Below are positions 35,297 to 44,051 of a DNA stretch of 64,000 nucleotides, in pieces (the stretch's first letter is position 1; the number at the start of each line of letters is the position of its first letter). The notes beneath the pieces are model-generated. The model was not told where the DNA came from and did no database searches. It worked only from the letters and a program-made list of their open reading frames with translations. A program made the position numbers and the translations under genes. The DNA is taken from assembly GCA_965221735.1 (NCBI GenBank), contig OZ244910.1, positions 2,170,001 to 2,234,000 on the forward strand, read 5' to 3'. Origin of the DNA: UBA2991 sp965221735. Lineage in GTDB: Bacteria > Chloroflexota > Dehalococcoidia > Tepidiformales > Tepidiformaceae.

Positions 35297-35304
35297 GAAC
35301 CCCG

Positions 35305-35517
35305 ATGCATAAGTACGAAGTCATCATCTATTGGAGCAACGAGGACGACGCCTTCATCGCCGAGGTTCCCGAGCTTCCCGGCTGCTGCGCCCATGGCGAC
35401 AGCAAGTCGGCCGCCCTGCAGAGCGTCGAGCAGGCGATCGAGCTCTGGATCGACACCGCGCGGGAGTTCGGCGACCCCGTCCCGGAGCCCCGGGGTGAGC
35501 GCCTGATGCTGGCTTAG
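35305..35517 (+). CDS. hicB: HicB-like antitoxin
   Basis: 70 residues, MHKYEVIIYWSNEDDAFIAE followed by VPELPGCCAHGDSKSAALQSVEQAIELWI, the typical partially degraded RNase-H-like HicB fold. No C-terminal DNA-binding domain is present. No HicA toxin gene is adjacent; hsdR starts six bases later. It may be an orphan antitoxin, or serve the R-M operon in another way. Confidence 0.85.
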   Translation: MHKYEVIIYWSNEDDAFIAEVPELPGCCAHGDSKSAALQSVEQAIELWIDTAREFGDPVPEPRGERLMLA

Positions 35518-35523
35518 CGCCAC

Positions 35524-38500
35524 ATGACCGGCATCACCGAGGCCATCGCCGAGGAGGCCGCCCTCGACTGGCTGCGCAACCTCGGCTGGGAGACCGCTTA
35601 CGGCCCCGACATCGCGCCCGAGAGCGCTGGCGCGGAACGCGACGACTACGGGCAGGTCGTCCTGGAGCGCCGCCTTCGCTCCGCCCTCGCCGCGCTGAAC
35701 CCCGACCTTCCCGCCGACGCCATCGACAGCGCCTTCCGCAAGCTCACGCGCCCCGAGGGCTCGACCCTCGCGGCTCGCAACCGCGCCTTCCACCGGATGC
35801 TCGTCTGGGGCGTCGAGGTCGAGTACCGCACGACGGAGGGCGCCATCCGCGGGGCGCAGGCGCGGGTCGTCGACTTCGAGCGGCCCACGGCCAACGACTG
35901 GTTCGCGGTCAACCAGTTCACCGTCACCGAGAACAAGCACACGCACCGCCCCGACGTCGTCCTGTTCGTGAACGGCCTGCCCCTGGGGGTCATCGAGCTG
36001 AAGAACCCGGCGGACGAGGACACGACCATTTACGACGCCTGGCAGCAGCTCCAGACCTACAAGGAACGCATCCCCGGCCTCTTCGCCCTGAACGAGCTGC
36101 TCATCGCCTCCGACGGCACGCTGGCCCGGGCGGGGACGCTCACGGCCGGCTGGGAGTGGTTCAAGCCCTGGCGCACCGTCGGCGGGGAGGAACTCGCGGA
36201 CGCCGCTACGCCCGAACTGCAGGTCATGCTCGAAGGCGTCTGCGCGCCGGTCTGGCTCCTGAAGCTCATCCGCGACTGCATCGTCTTCGAGGACGACGGC
36301 GGCGCCCTCGCCAAGAAGATGGCCGGCTACCACCAGTTCCACGCCGTCCGCGTGGCCGTCGACGAAACCCTGCGGGCCACGGAGCTCCAGATGGAGGGGC
36401 GGATGGTGGCGGAAGTGCCGGAGGGGTACGAGTCGGGGCGAAGGCCGGGCGGGGAGCGCGGCGACCGCCGCATCGGCGTCGTCTGGCACACGCAGGGCTC
36501 GGGCAAGAGCCTGACGATGGCGTTCTACGCCGGCGCCATCATCCGCGAGCCCGCCATGGAGAACCCGACGATCGTCGTCCTGACCGACCGCAACGACCTC
36601 GACGACCAGCTCTACGGCACGTTCGCCAGGTGCCAGGATCTCCTCCGCCAGCCGCCCGACCAGGCCGAGAGCCGCGCCGACCTGCGCGGCAAGCTCGCCG
36701 TCGAGGCGGGTGGCGTCGTGTTCACGACCATCCAGAAGTTCTTCCCCGACGAGCGGGGCGACCGCCACCCACTGCTCTCGGACCGGCGCAACATCGTCGT
36801 CATCGCCGACGAGGCTCACCGCAGCCAGTACGAGTTCATCGACGGCTTCGCCCGCCACATGCGCGACGCTCTCCCGAACGCCTCGTTCGTCGGCTTCACT
36901 GGCACGCCCGTCGAGCTGCAGGACGCGAACACGCGCGCAGTGTTCGGCGACTACATCAGCGTGTACGACATCCAGCGGGCGGTGGAGGACGGCGCCACCG
37001 TCCCCATCTACTACGAGAGCCGCCTCGCCCGGTTGGCCCTCGACGAAGACGAGCGTCCGGCCATCGACCCCAACTTCGAGGAGGCGACCGAGGGCGAGGA
37101 GGTCGAGCGCAAGGAGAAGCTCAAGACCAAGTGGGCGCAGCTGGAGGCGGTCGTCGGGGCGGAGAAGCGGGTCAAGCTCGTCGCCCGGGACATCGTCGAG
37201 CATTTCGAGCACCGCCTCGAGGCGCTGGAGGGCAAGGCGATGGTGGTGTGCATGAGCCGCCGTATCTGCGTCGACCTCTACCGCGAGCTCGTGCGGCTGC
37301 GTCCCGAGTGGCACCACGAGGACGAGGACAAGGGCGCCATCAAGGTCGTCATGACCGGCTCCGCCTCCGACCCACCGGACTGGCAGCCGCTCCTCACGAC
37401 CAAGGGCGGCCGTGAAGCGCTTGCGCGACGCTTCCGCGACCCGGACGACGAGCTGCAGATCGTGCTAGTGCGCGACATGTGGCTCACCGGCTTCGACGCG
37501 CCAAGCCTGCACACGATGTACGTCGACAAGCCGATGCGCGCCCACGGCCTGATGCAGGCCATCGCCCGCGTCAACCGCGTCTTCGGCGACAAGCCCGGCG
37601 GCCTGGTCGTCGACTACCTCGGCCTCGCGCACGAACTCCGTCGCGCGCTCGCGACCTACACCGAGAGCGGCGGCACCGGCAGCACGGCTATCGACCAGGC
37701 CGAGGCGGTCGCGGTCATGCAGGAGAAGTACGAGGTCTGCCTCGGCCTCTTCCACGGCCTCGACTGGTCGGCGTGGACCTCGGGAACGCCAGCAGAGCGG
37801 CTGTCGCTACTGCCGGCCGCGCAGGAGCACATCCTCGCGCAGGAGAACGGCAAGGAGCGCTGCCTCACTGCCGTGCGCGACCTCTCGCAGGCCTTCGCGC
37901 TTGCCGTCCCGCACGAGGAGACGGAGCGCATCCGCGACGACGTCGGCTTCTTCCAGGCCGTGCGAGCAGCGCTCGCGAAGCGGGCCGAGGCCGAAGCGCG
38001 TCCCGCCGAGGAACTGGACCTGGCTGTCCGCCAGATCATCTCGCGCGCCGTGGCCTCGGAAGGCGTGGTCGACATCTTCGCCGCGGCGGGTCTCGAGAAG
38101 CCGGACATCTCCGTCCTGTCCGACGAGTTCCTCGCGGAGGTCCGTGGGATGCCCCACCGCAACCTCGCGGTGGAACTGCTGCAAAAGCTGCTGAAGGGCG
38201 AGCTGGCCACCCGCCGGCGGAAGAACGTGGTCCAGGCGCGCTCCTTCGCCGAGATGCTGGAGCAAACCCTCCGTCGCTACCAGAACCGCGCCATCGAGGC
38301 TGCCCAGGTCATCGAGGAGCTCATCGGGCTGGCCCACGACATGCGTCAGGCCAACGAGCGTGGCGAGGCACTCGGCCTCTCAGACGACGAGCTGGCGTTC
38401 TACGACGCCCTCGGGGCAAACGACAGCGCCGTCCAGGTCCTCGGCGACGAGACCCTGCGCGACATCGCCCGGGAGTTGGTCGAGACCGTCCGCGGGAACG

Positions 38501-38664
38501 TCACCATCGACTGGACCCTGCGCGAGAACGTGCGTGCCCAGCTTCGAGTCCTAGTCCGCCGCATCCTCCGCAAACACGGCTATCCCCCGGACAAACAGGA
38601 ACGGGCTACCCTCACCGTCCTCGAGCAGGCCGAGGTCCTCTCGGAGGGCTGGGCCGCCGCCTGA
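35524..38664 (+). CDS. hsdR: Type I restriction endonuclease subunit HsdR
   Basis: 1046 residues. The N-terminal nuclease domain has RPDVVLFVNGLPLGVIELKNP, the D...ExK site (about 140-160). Motor motifs are VVWHTQGSGKSLTMAFYAG (Walker A, about 320-338), VVIADEAHRSQYEF (DEAH) and GFTGTPVELQDANT, then LVRDMWLTGFDAPSLHTMYVDKPM and QAIARVNRVFGDKPGG in the second RecA lobe. The C-terminal helical region binds HsdM/HsdS. The gene is intact. With HsdM and HsdS it would translocate DNA and cut unmodified DNA far from the recognition site. Confidence 0.95.
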   Translation: MTGITEAIAEEAALDWLRNLGWETAYGPDIAPESAGAERDDYGQVVLERRLRSALAALNPDLPADAIDSAFRKLTRPEGSTLAARNRAFHRMLVWGVEVEYRTTEGAIRGAQARVVDFERPTANDWFAVNQFTVTENKHTHRPDVVLFVNGLPLGVIELKNPADEDTTIYDAWQQLQTYKERIPGLFALNELLIASDGTLARAGTLTAGWEWFKPWRTVGGEELADAATPELQVMLEGVCAPVWLLKLIRDCIVFEDDGGALAKKMAGYHQFHAVRVAVDETLRATELQMEGRMVAEVPEGYESGRRPGGERGDRRIGVVWHTQGSGKSLTMAFYAGAIIREPAMENPTIVVLTDRNDLDDQLYGTFARCQDLLRQPPDQAESRADLRGKLAVEAGGVVFTTIQKFFPDERGDRHPLLSDRRNIVVIADEAHRSQYEFIDGFARHMRDALPNASFVGFTGTPVELQDANTRAVFGDYISVYDIQRAVEDGATVPIYYESRLARLALDEDERPAIDPNFEEATEGEEVERKEKLKTKWAQLEAVVGAEKRVKLVARDIVEHFEHRLEALEGKAMVVCMSRRICVDLYRELVRLRPEWHHEDEDKGAIKVVMTGSASDPPDWQPLLTTKGGREALARRFRDPDDELQIVLVRDMWLTGFDAPSLHTMYVDKPMRAHGLMQAIARVNRVFGDKPGGLVVDYLGLAHELRRALATYTESGGTGSTAIDQAEAVAVMQEKYEVCLGLFHGLDWSAWTSGTPAERLSLLPAAQEHILAQENGKERCLTAVRDLSQAFALAVPHEETERIRDDVGFFQAVRAALAKRAEAEARPAEELDLAVRQIISRAVASEGVVDIFAAAGLEKPDISVLSDEFLAEVRGMPHRNLAVELLQKLLKGELATRRRKNVVQARSFAEMLEQTLRRYQNRAIEAAQVIEELIGLAHDMRQANERGEALGLSDDELAFYDALGANDSAVQVLGDETLRDIARELVETVRGNVTIDWTLRENVRAQLRVLVRRILRKHGYPPDKQERATLTVLEQAEVLSEGWAAA

Positions 38665-39187
38665 GTCCTGAACAATTTCGTCCATGGGCAGCGGTCCCTC
38701 AGACCTACTCCCGCGACCCACTGCTCCGATTGCCTTTTGTCAATTTCGCGTCGGCACTTTGCCGAATTGCCGTGGAAGGAGCCCGGAACCGAATCGCTTA
38801 CTGCCTACGTCCGGTAGGGGGCGTTTCCCCTTGTACCCATTGGGTTTCTCGCCTCGATTGACTTTCTGCAATCTCCTTCTTTTCTCTGTACACGCCCTTG
38901 ACATGCCATCTGCCGAATCGAGCGATCAATCCTCGCGCAGAACCCCGAGTCCGAGGCACGGCCAACCTCACCGGGTCCAGGTTGAGGTCGGGGCATCGGG
39001 GGCGTCCGATGTGGCGATCGGGCACTCGGCAACGCTGCCAGCAGTCGGGGGGGATTTGCCTCCCCGGGTCAACAGCCTGTCGGAAGCGGCGTCATGCTGA
39101 CCCGACCCACCGCCCGCCGACTCAACGGCTTGATTCGGTTGAGGCGTCGAGGATGTTCAAGTGCTCAGCATCGGCAGGTTGGCGGAC
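38665..39187. repeat. Intergenic stretch with inverted copy of the island repeat
   Basis: No supported gene in 523 bases. On the minus strand, 38878-38807 reads TTGCAGAAAGTCAATC ... ACAAGGGGAAACGCCCCCTA, closely matching 11248-11311; a core of 28 bases matches at 26. Further along the minus strand, ATTGACAAAAGGCAATCG (about 38748-38731) matches 11366-11383. So a diverged ~150-bp copy of the leader of the 11318 gene lies here in inverted orientation, without the gene. Confidence 0.6.
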
Positions 39188-39610
39188 TCACGCCTGATCC
39201 TCTCGCAGGAGGGCGGTGAAGCCCGCCTGCTCGAAGTCACGGTCGTAGGCGAGCGCCTCGGTGATGTTCCGGTCTTCCATCACGAGGAAGCTAGCGCAGT
39301 CCGTGAGGCTCCATGTCTGGTCGGGTCGGGCCGCGTAGCGCTCCACGGCGGCCCGGAACTGCGCGTCTGTCTGCTGGACGATCTCCACGTCGGGCCGGGC
39401 GTCCAGATCACGGACCATCGCTACAGCAAGGCTGCGAAGGTGATCACCCCCACGCGCTACGTAGTTGAGCACCTCGGCTAAGACCATCTGGGTCGTCACT
39501 GTGCTGAAAGATCCCAAGTCCGTAGCCACCGTCTTGGCCCGCTCGTGCAAAGGGTCCCGGTCGTTGAGATTCGCGATGAAGTAGCCAGCATCAGCGAAGA
39601 CAGCGTTCAC
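39188..39610 (-). CDS. vapC: PIN-domain toxin (VapC-like ribonuclease)
   Basis: 140 residues, MNAVFADAGYFIANLNDRDP. The acidic PIN residues are visible: D7, E46 in LAEVLNY, D104 in SLTDCASFLVM, and D123/D125 in AYDRDF. It would cleave RNA when not bound by its antitoxin. The ATG overlaps the antitoxin stop by 4 bp. It is the next-to-last gene before attR, where it could stabilise the island. Confidence 0.92.
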   Translation of the reverse strand: MNAVFADAGYFIANLNDRDPLHERAKTVATDLGSFSTVTTQMVLAEVLNYVARGGDHLRSLAVAMVRDLDARPDVEIVQQTDAQFRAAVERYAARPDQTWSLTDCASFLVMEDRNITEALAYDRDFEQAGFTALLREDQA

Positions 39611-39882
39611 TCGTCCTCAGCCTTCGGATGCCCATACAGGTAGTGCTTGTAGTTCTTAGCCCCATCGTCGGGCATGTCGTCCCATGCCCCTGGCGGAACA
39701 GACTTCCGAAGCCTCTCGAACATCTCGACGAGCGACTCGCCGTGAGCTTCACCCGGCGGCGCTCCATCTGGCAGTGGCGCGTCTTCGATCGACACGGTCA
39801 CCTGCTTGCCCTCCTCAAGGTCGAGGGGTTCCTGGGGCGTCAGCACGCCGTTGGCGTAGGTGGCCCTCACGGTTGTAGTCAC
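39607..39882 (-). CDS. DUF104 (AF2212-like) antitoxin
   Basis: 91 residues starting MTTTVRATYANGVLTPQEPLDLEEGKQVTV, the characteristic DUF104 N-terminal strand-loop (V.A.YENG.L.PLEPLDL.EG..V.V). The C-terminal half (VEMFERLRKSVPPGAWDDMP) would bind the toxin. First gene of a two-gene minus-strand operon with the PIN toxin. Confidence 0.9.
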   Translation of the reverse strand: MTTTVRATYANGVLTPQEPLDLEEGKQVTVSIEDAPLPDGAPPGEAHGESLVEMFERLRKSVPPGAWDDMPDDGAKNYKHYLYGHPKAEDE

Positions 39883-40103
39883 GGGTGATCCTCCACGCGC
39901 GCGCTTGCCACTATCCTACCGCGCCGTCGCTGCTAGCCGGGATCGAAGGAGGGAGGCGCGACCCCGGGTACGAAAGGCTCAGCCAACCACGTCAGCAACC
40001 AGGTGACCGTTCCTCGCTACGCTCGCTTGCGGGCCTTCGGGCTCAGCACGAAAGTCCTGCTGAATGGCAGGAACTCCGAGCCGCAGTTTGTGACAGGCGA
40101 CCA

Positions 40104-40130
40104 GTCATGCCCATGTTCGTGCAGTGGTGA
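40104..40130. other. attR: right junction, displaced host dnaN 3' end
   Basis: Encodes VMPMFVQW-stop in the plus direction with GC-rich codons; pairs with attL at 2022-2048. I infer that this is the original end of host dnaN, pushed 38 kb away. The DNA just left of it (40018-40103), read on the minus strand in the recombinase frame, is open for 28 codons (WSPVTNCGSEFLPF ... KARKRA-stop) and would form the recombinase C-terminus in the excised circle. Confidence 0.85.
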
Positions 40131-40234
40131 GAAAAATCCTCGCCAAAGCTACCGATTTCGTGCGGGATCACGCCTCCGACAACAACCCCTGCGACGCCGG
40201 GTAGCCAGCTCCGCCTGCACTGGCATTCCTCGCC

Positions 40235-40456
40235 CTACGGGTTGAGGCAGAACGTGCACTCGAGCCTCTTTCGTGCGGGGATGGCTTGCAGCCGGCGGCG
40301 GGCGTTCGAGAGGTTCTTGAACGGTCCGTGCCAGCGACCGGTCGGCGTCCGCGGCCCGACTCCCAACTTGCCCTGCCCGCTCTGGCAGTGACCGCACTCG
40401 GCGTGGTGGAGACGGGCCGAGCGCAGAAGCGTGTTCTCGTAGATGTAATACGCCAT
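40235..40456 (-). CDS. Small zinc-binding hypothetical protein
   Basis: 73 residues: MAYYIYENTLLRSARLHHAE, CGHCQSGQGKLG, GRWHGPFKNLSNARRRLQA, and a C-terminal CTFC. AGGAGG six bases before the ATG is a strong ribosome binding site. The layout (Y.YEN......H..C..C..G.G...GKWHGPF....A...A......C..C.P) matches a small family I have seen in many bacteria, with CxxC at both ends likely binding zinc. Function unknown. First chromosomal gene after attR. Confidence 0.78.
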   Translation of the reverse strand: MAYYIYENTLLRSARLHHAECGHCQSGQGKLGVGPRTPTGRWHGPFKNLSNARRRLQAIPARKRLECTFCLNP

Positions 40457-40655
40457 CCCACGCCTCCTGGCCTTCAGGGTGACCTTGAAGGGGTCTGTGC
40501 AGCCAAGCCGGCTTCTGTGATGGGACGGGCGACAACTCGCTCCACTGAGACGGCGTGCCCCGGCTTCGCTCCGGGGGGTGCGGTTGCGCGCCCCCTGCTG
40601 CCAGTGGTCGCCGCTATTGATGTCGTGGCAGGGAGGAGACCCGCCATCCTGACAT

Positions 40656-40925
40656 TCACCCGGCCCTCCGCCCGGAGCTACCTGCGGAGCCGTAAACGGC
40701 ACGATGTCCGACCCGTACGCTCCAAACGTTGATGGCACCCGGACACTTCGCCCAGAGGAGTTGCGTTGCCCCGAGGACGCTGACGGCAACGGCCCAGCTT
40801 CCGCTGTCCACATCGATGGCCACGATCTCTCCGTGATGGAACCGCTCGACCTGGGGGCGGATGTCCCGCTCGTACATTTCGTCCCCGCGCCGGGCCGTCT
40901 CTTCAGCGGGGCGGCGCCTGGGCAT
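40656..40925 (-). CDS. Small conserved hypothetical protein (MYERDIRPQVE family)
   Basis: 89 residues from the ATG at 40925 (MPRRRPAEETARRGDEMYERDIRPQVE), with HHGEIVAIDVDSGSWAVA and VWSVRVGHRAVYGSA. The pattern RG..IYE..IR..VE....GK.VAIDV.SG.Y.....D..A...L........W..R.G..A.YR is a common small protein of Chloroflexota and cyanobacteria. Function unknown; often near toxin-antitoxin genes. Confidence 0.75.
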   Translation of the reverse strand: MPRRRPAEETARRGDEMYERDIRPQVERFHHGEIVAIDVDSGSWAVAVSVLGATQLLWAKCPGAINVWSVRVGHRAVYGSAGSSGRRAG

Positions 40926-40964
40926 CTCGTTGTTGTCCTGACTCCGACTTCCGCCTCGCATGGG

Positions 40965-41152
40965 GCCCGTACCGGACGCTGCGGGGGACACAGCTGTCCG
41001 GTACGGGCGACCCAAGGACAGACCGGTTGCACTGCAAGTGACGCACTCGCTGTCGCTTCATTCCTCGCACCGGGGGGTTAGCGGCAGGACACCGCCGCAT
41101 CGGCGGTGTCCTGTCCGCTTGCACCGGCCTAACAGCCAACCCGGGCCGGTGC
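40965..41152. repeat. Three consecutive strong hairpins
   Basis: GCCCGTACCGGAC (40965-40977) pairs perfectly with 40996-41008. AGGACACCGCCG (41086-41097) pairs with 41101-41112 across a 3-base loop. GCACCGGCC (41121-41129) pairs with 41144-41152. No T-runs follow. They fill the gap between the small minus-strand gene and the sensor kinase and may act as transcriptional insulators or structured RNA. Confidence 0.6.
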
Positions 41153-41255
41153 TGCTTCATGCTCGCGTTCAAGCGCCGATGACTTCGTGAAGCCACTCAT
41201 AGCCAATCACCTCCATCTGGAGAGGCACGGCGGATTATGCCATCGGACCTATTAC

Positions 41256-41289
41256 CATTACGTGACTTTTGGGCCCAATTTTCGTAATG
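41256..41289. promoter_or_regulatory. Inverted repeat upstream of the sensor kinase
   Basis: CATTACG (41256-41262) and CGTAATG (41283-41289) flank a 20-base AT-richer segment, also containing two TGACTTT elements (41263-41269 and 41294-41300 region). It lies 65-98 bases before the ATG at 41354 and may be an operator or autoregulatory site. Confidence 0.4.
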
Positions 41290-41353
41290 ATTTGTGACTT
41301 TCCGGCATCTGCGGCATGATGCTCCCGTTGGCGCCGAATCGTGGAGGCAACGG

Positions 41354-43738
41354 ATGACCCGACCGGACGAACGAGACCGCGAGACATTGGAGCTACGCGA
41401 GCGCCTCGCCCGCCTGAGCGAGGTGGGCCTCCGCATCAACGAGAGCCTGGACTTCGACACCGTGCTCCAGGGCGTGCTCGACTCGGCCCGTTCTCTTACC
41501 GGAGCCCGCTACGGCGTCATCGCCCTGCACGACGACGACCGCACGGCCGAGGACTTCCTCTCCTCGGGAATGACCACCGAGGAGACGGAGCGGCTGTGGA
41601 CGATTCCGGGCTCGTCCAGCCACTTCGAGTACCTGAGCGCGCTTCCGGGTCCCCTGCGGGTGCCCGACCTGCCCGGCCACATCAGGTCGCTCGGTCTCCC
41701 CGAGCTGATTCCCCCGGTGGCGGTGAGCGAGCAGGTGTCCTTCATGGCGACCCCCGTCCTGCACCGCGGAGAGCGCGTGGGCAGCATCTTCCTCGCCGAG
41801 AAGGAACGCGGGCGGGAGTTCACGCCGGAGGACGAGGAGACGCTGGCGCTCTTCGCCTCGCAGGCAGCGATGGCCATCGCCAACGCGCGCAGGCACCGCG
41901 AGGAGCAGCAGGCCAGGGCCGACCTCGAGACGCTCGTCGACACGTCACCTGTGGGCGTGGTCGTCTTCGACGCCGTGACCGGAGCGCCGAGGTCCTTCAA
42001 CCGGGAGGCGCGGAGGATCGTCGAGGGTCTCTGTAACCCCGACCAGACGCCGGAGCAGCTGCTGGAGGTGATGACATTCCAGCGCTCCGACGGGCGGGAG
42101 ATCTCCCTGCGGGAGTACCCGATGGCGGAGCTGCTGAACATCGGGGAGACGGTGCGCGCCGAGGAGATCGTCTTCACAGTCGCCGACGGGCGCAGCGTGA
42201 CGGTGCTGCTCAACGCCACGCCCATCCTCTCCGGGGAGGGCGCGGTCGAGTCGGTGGTCGTCACCATGCAGGACATGGCCGACATCCAGGAGCAGGAGCG
42301 GCTGCGCACCGAGTTCCTGGCGATGGTGAGCCACGAGCTGCGCACGCCCCTGACCTCCATCAAGGGGTCGGCCAGCACGATCATGGATGCGGGGGCGGAC
42401 CTCGACCCCGCCGTGGTCCGCCAGTTCGTCCGCATCATCAGCGACCAGGCCGACCACATGAACACCCTCGTCGCAGACCTGCTGGACGTGGCCCGCATCG
42501 AGACGGGCGCGCTCGCGGTCGGTCCCGAACCGGCCGAGGTAGACGTGCTGGTCGACCGGGCGCGGAACGGGTTCAGCAACGGCGGTGGGGAGAACGCCCT
42601 CGCCATCGACGTCGAGCCGGGCCTGCCCCTCGTGATGGCGGACCGGCGGCGCATCGTGCAGGTGCTCGGCAACCTGCTGTCAAATGCGGCGCGCAACTCC
42701 CCGCAGGCGTCCGTGATCAAGGTGAGCGCCGTGCGCGAGGGCGTGCACGTGGCGATCTCGGTGGCCGATGAGGGGCGCGGGATCCCGCCGGAGCGCCTGC
42801 CCCACCTGTTCCACAAGTTCTCCACGGCGCAGTCCGGGGAGCGGGAAGGGGATACCGGCCTCGGCCTCGCCATCTGCAAGGGAATCGTGGAGGCGCACGG
42901 GGGCCGCATCTGGGGGGAGAGCGACGGGCCGGGCACGGGGGCGCGCTTCACCTTCACCCTGCCCTCGGTGGAGGAGTCGGGGGCAGGCGCCGCCCGCACG
43001 CTCCGCGCGGGATCGAAGCGCCGTGAGCAGAAGGACGAGGGGGACGAGCGGCTGCGAATCCTGGCGGTGGACGACGACCCCAACGACCTGCGCTACGTCC
43101 GCGACACCCTGTCGAAGGCGGGCTACGACCCGATCGTGACCGGAGAGCCTGAGGATGTGCTCCGGCTGGTGGAGGGCGAGAAGCCGGAGCTCGTGTTGCT
43201 GGACCTGATGCTCCCGGGCACGGACGGCATCGATCTGATGAAGGAGATCCTCGCGGTGGCGGACGTGCCGATCATCTTCCTCTCTGCCTACGGGCGGGAG
43301 GAGTTGATCGCCAGGGCCTTCGACACGGGAGCCGCCGACTACGTCGTCAAGCCCTTTTCGGAGACGGAGCTGGCGGCCAGGATCCGGGCGGCCCTGCGCC
43401 GGCGGGCGGCCGCGGAGCCGGCGGAGCCCTATGTGCTGGGCGACCTGACCATCGACTACGCCGCGCGCAGGGTAACGCTGGCCGGCGAGCCGCTGCACCT
43501 GACCGCGACGGAGTACGGGCTGCTGGCCGAGCTCTCGGCCAACGCAGGGCGGGTGCTGACCTACGAGCATCTGCTGCAACGGGTCTGGGGGGAGAAGAGC
43601 GACGGCGACGTGCGTCCGATGCGCACCATCGTCAGCAAGCTGCGCCGCAAGCTGGGCGAAGACGCCGACCACCCCCGCTATGTCTTCACCGAGCCCCGCG
43701 TCGGCTTCCGCATGCCCAGGGGCACGACCGAGGAGTAG
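41354..43738 (+). CDS. Sensor histidine kinase fused to OmpR-type response regulator
   Basis: 794 residues from the ATG at 41354 (a GTG at 41294 would add 20). A short coiled coil is followed by a GAF domain (about 20-180), a PAS-like domain (about 185-310), and the dimerisation/phosphoacceptor helix FLAMVSHELRTPLTSIKG with H327. The ATPase domain has NLLSNAARNS, VADEGRGIPPERL and GDTGLGLAICKGIVEAHGG. The receiver has LAVDDDPND and phosphoacceptor D617 in LVLLDLMLPGTDGIDLM. A winged helix follows: LTATEYGLLAELSANAGRVLTYEHLLQRVWG ... GFRM. No membrane segments, so the sensor is cytoplasmic. A complete two-component system in one chain, DNA-binding end included, is unusual. Confidence 0.92.
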   Translation: MTRPDERDRETLELRERLARLSEVGLRINESLDFDTVLQGVLDSARSLTGARYGVIALHDDDRTAEDFLSSGMTTEETERLWTIPGSSSHFEYLSALPGPLRVPDLPGHIRSLGLPELIPPVAVSEQVSFMATPVLHRGERVGSIFLAEKERGREFTPEDEETLALFASQAAMAIANARRHREEQQARADLETLVDTSPVGVVVFDAVTGAPRSFNREARRIVEGLCNPDQTPEQLLEVMTFQRSDGREISLREYPMAELLNIGETVRAEEIVFTVADGRSVTVLLNATPILSGEGAVESVVVTMQDMADIQEQERLRTEFLAMVSHELRTPLTSIKGSASTIMDAGADLDPAVVRQFVRIISDQADHMNTLVADLLDVARIETGALAVGPEPAEVDVLVDRARNGFSNGGGENALAIDVEPGLPLVMADRRRIVQVLGNLLSNAARNSPQASVIKVSAVREGVHVAISVADEGRGIPPERLPHLFHKFSTAQSGEREGDTGLGLAICKGIVEAHGGRIWGESDGPGTGARFTFTLPSVEESGAGAARTLRAGSKRREQKDEGDERLRILAVDDDPNDLRYVRDTLSKAGYDPIVTGEPEDVLRLVEGEKPELVLLDLMLPGTDGIDLMKEILAVADVPIIFLSAYGREELIARAFDTGAADYVVKPFSETELAARIRAALRRRAAAEPAEPYVLGDLTIDYAARRVTLAGEPLHLTATEYGLLAELSANAGRVLTYEHLLQRVWGEKSDGDVRPMRTIVSKLRRKLGEDADHPRYVFTEPRVGFRMPRGTTEE

Positions 43739-44051
43739 GCGCCTCGCGCCGCTCCCCGACCCCTCCTTCGCTCCGGTGCTTCCCCGAAGCGCTCGTTCGC
43801 GGGCGGGGTTCTGGCGGCATGGGACCCGCTTCGGCGAGCAGCCTGCAGATAGTTACAAGAAGTCATAGACTAATGTCCCAGTCATTACATGTTAGTTACG
43901 TATACGGTTGTAGGATTGCGGGGGAGCATCCCCGCAGGGGCGCGGGCCTGTTCGCGAGCCGCCACCCGACGCGAGCGACCCCCTGCTCCGATCCGTTGGG
44001 GCTCTGACACCGGAAAAGGGCTGTATCGAGTTGATCGACAGCGGGCATGGC
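43739..44051. promoter_or_regulatory. Intergenic region with AGTYAY repeats
   Basis: No supported gene. An AT-rich island holds AGTTAC (43851), AGTCAT (43861), AGTCAT (43880) and AGTTAC (43894), the first two exactly 10 bp apart, as expected for OmpR-type tandem half-sites. It lies between the kinase/regulator fusion and the lipoprotein gene and may be the regulator's own target. Confidence 0.35.

Noticed and set aside
35293..37317. 674-codon minus-strand frame opposite hsdR
   Set aside because: Pure antisense of the conserved HsdR nuclease and motor regions.
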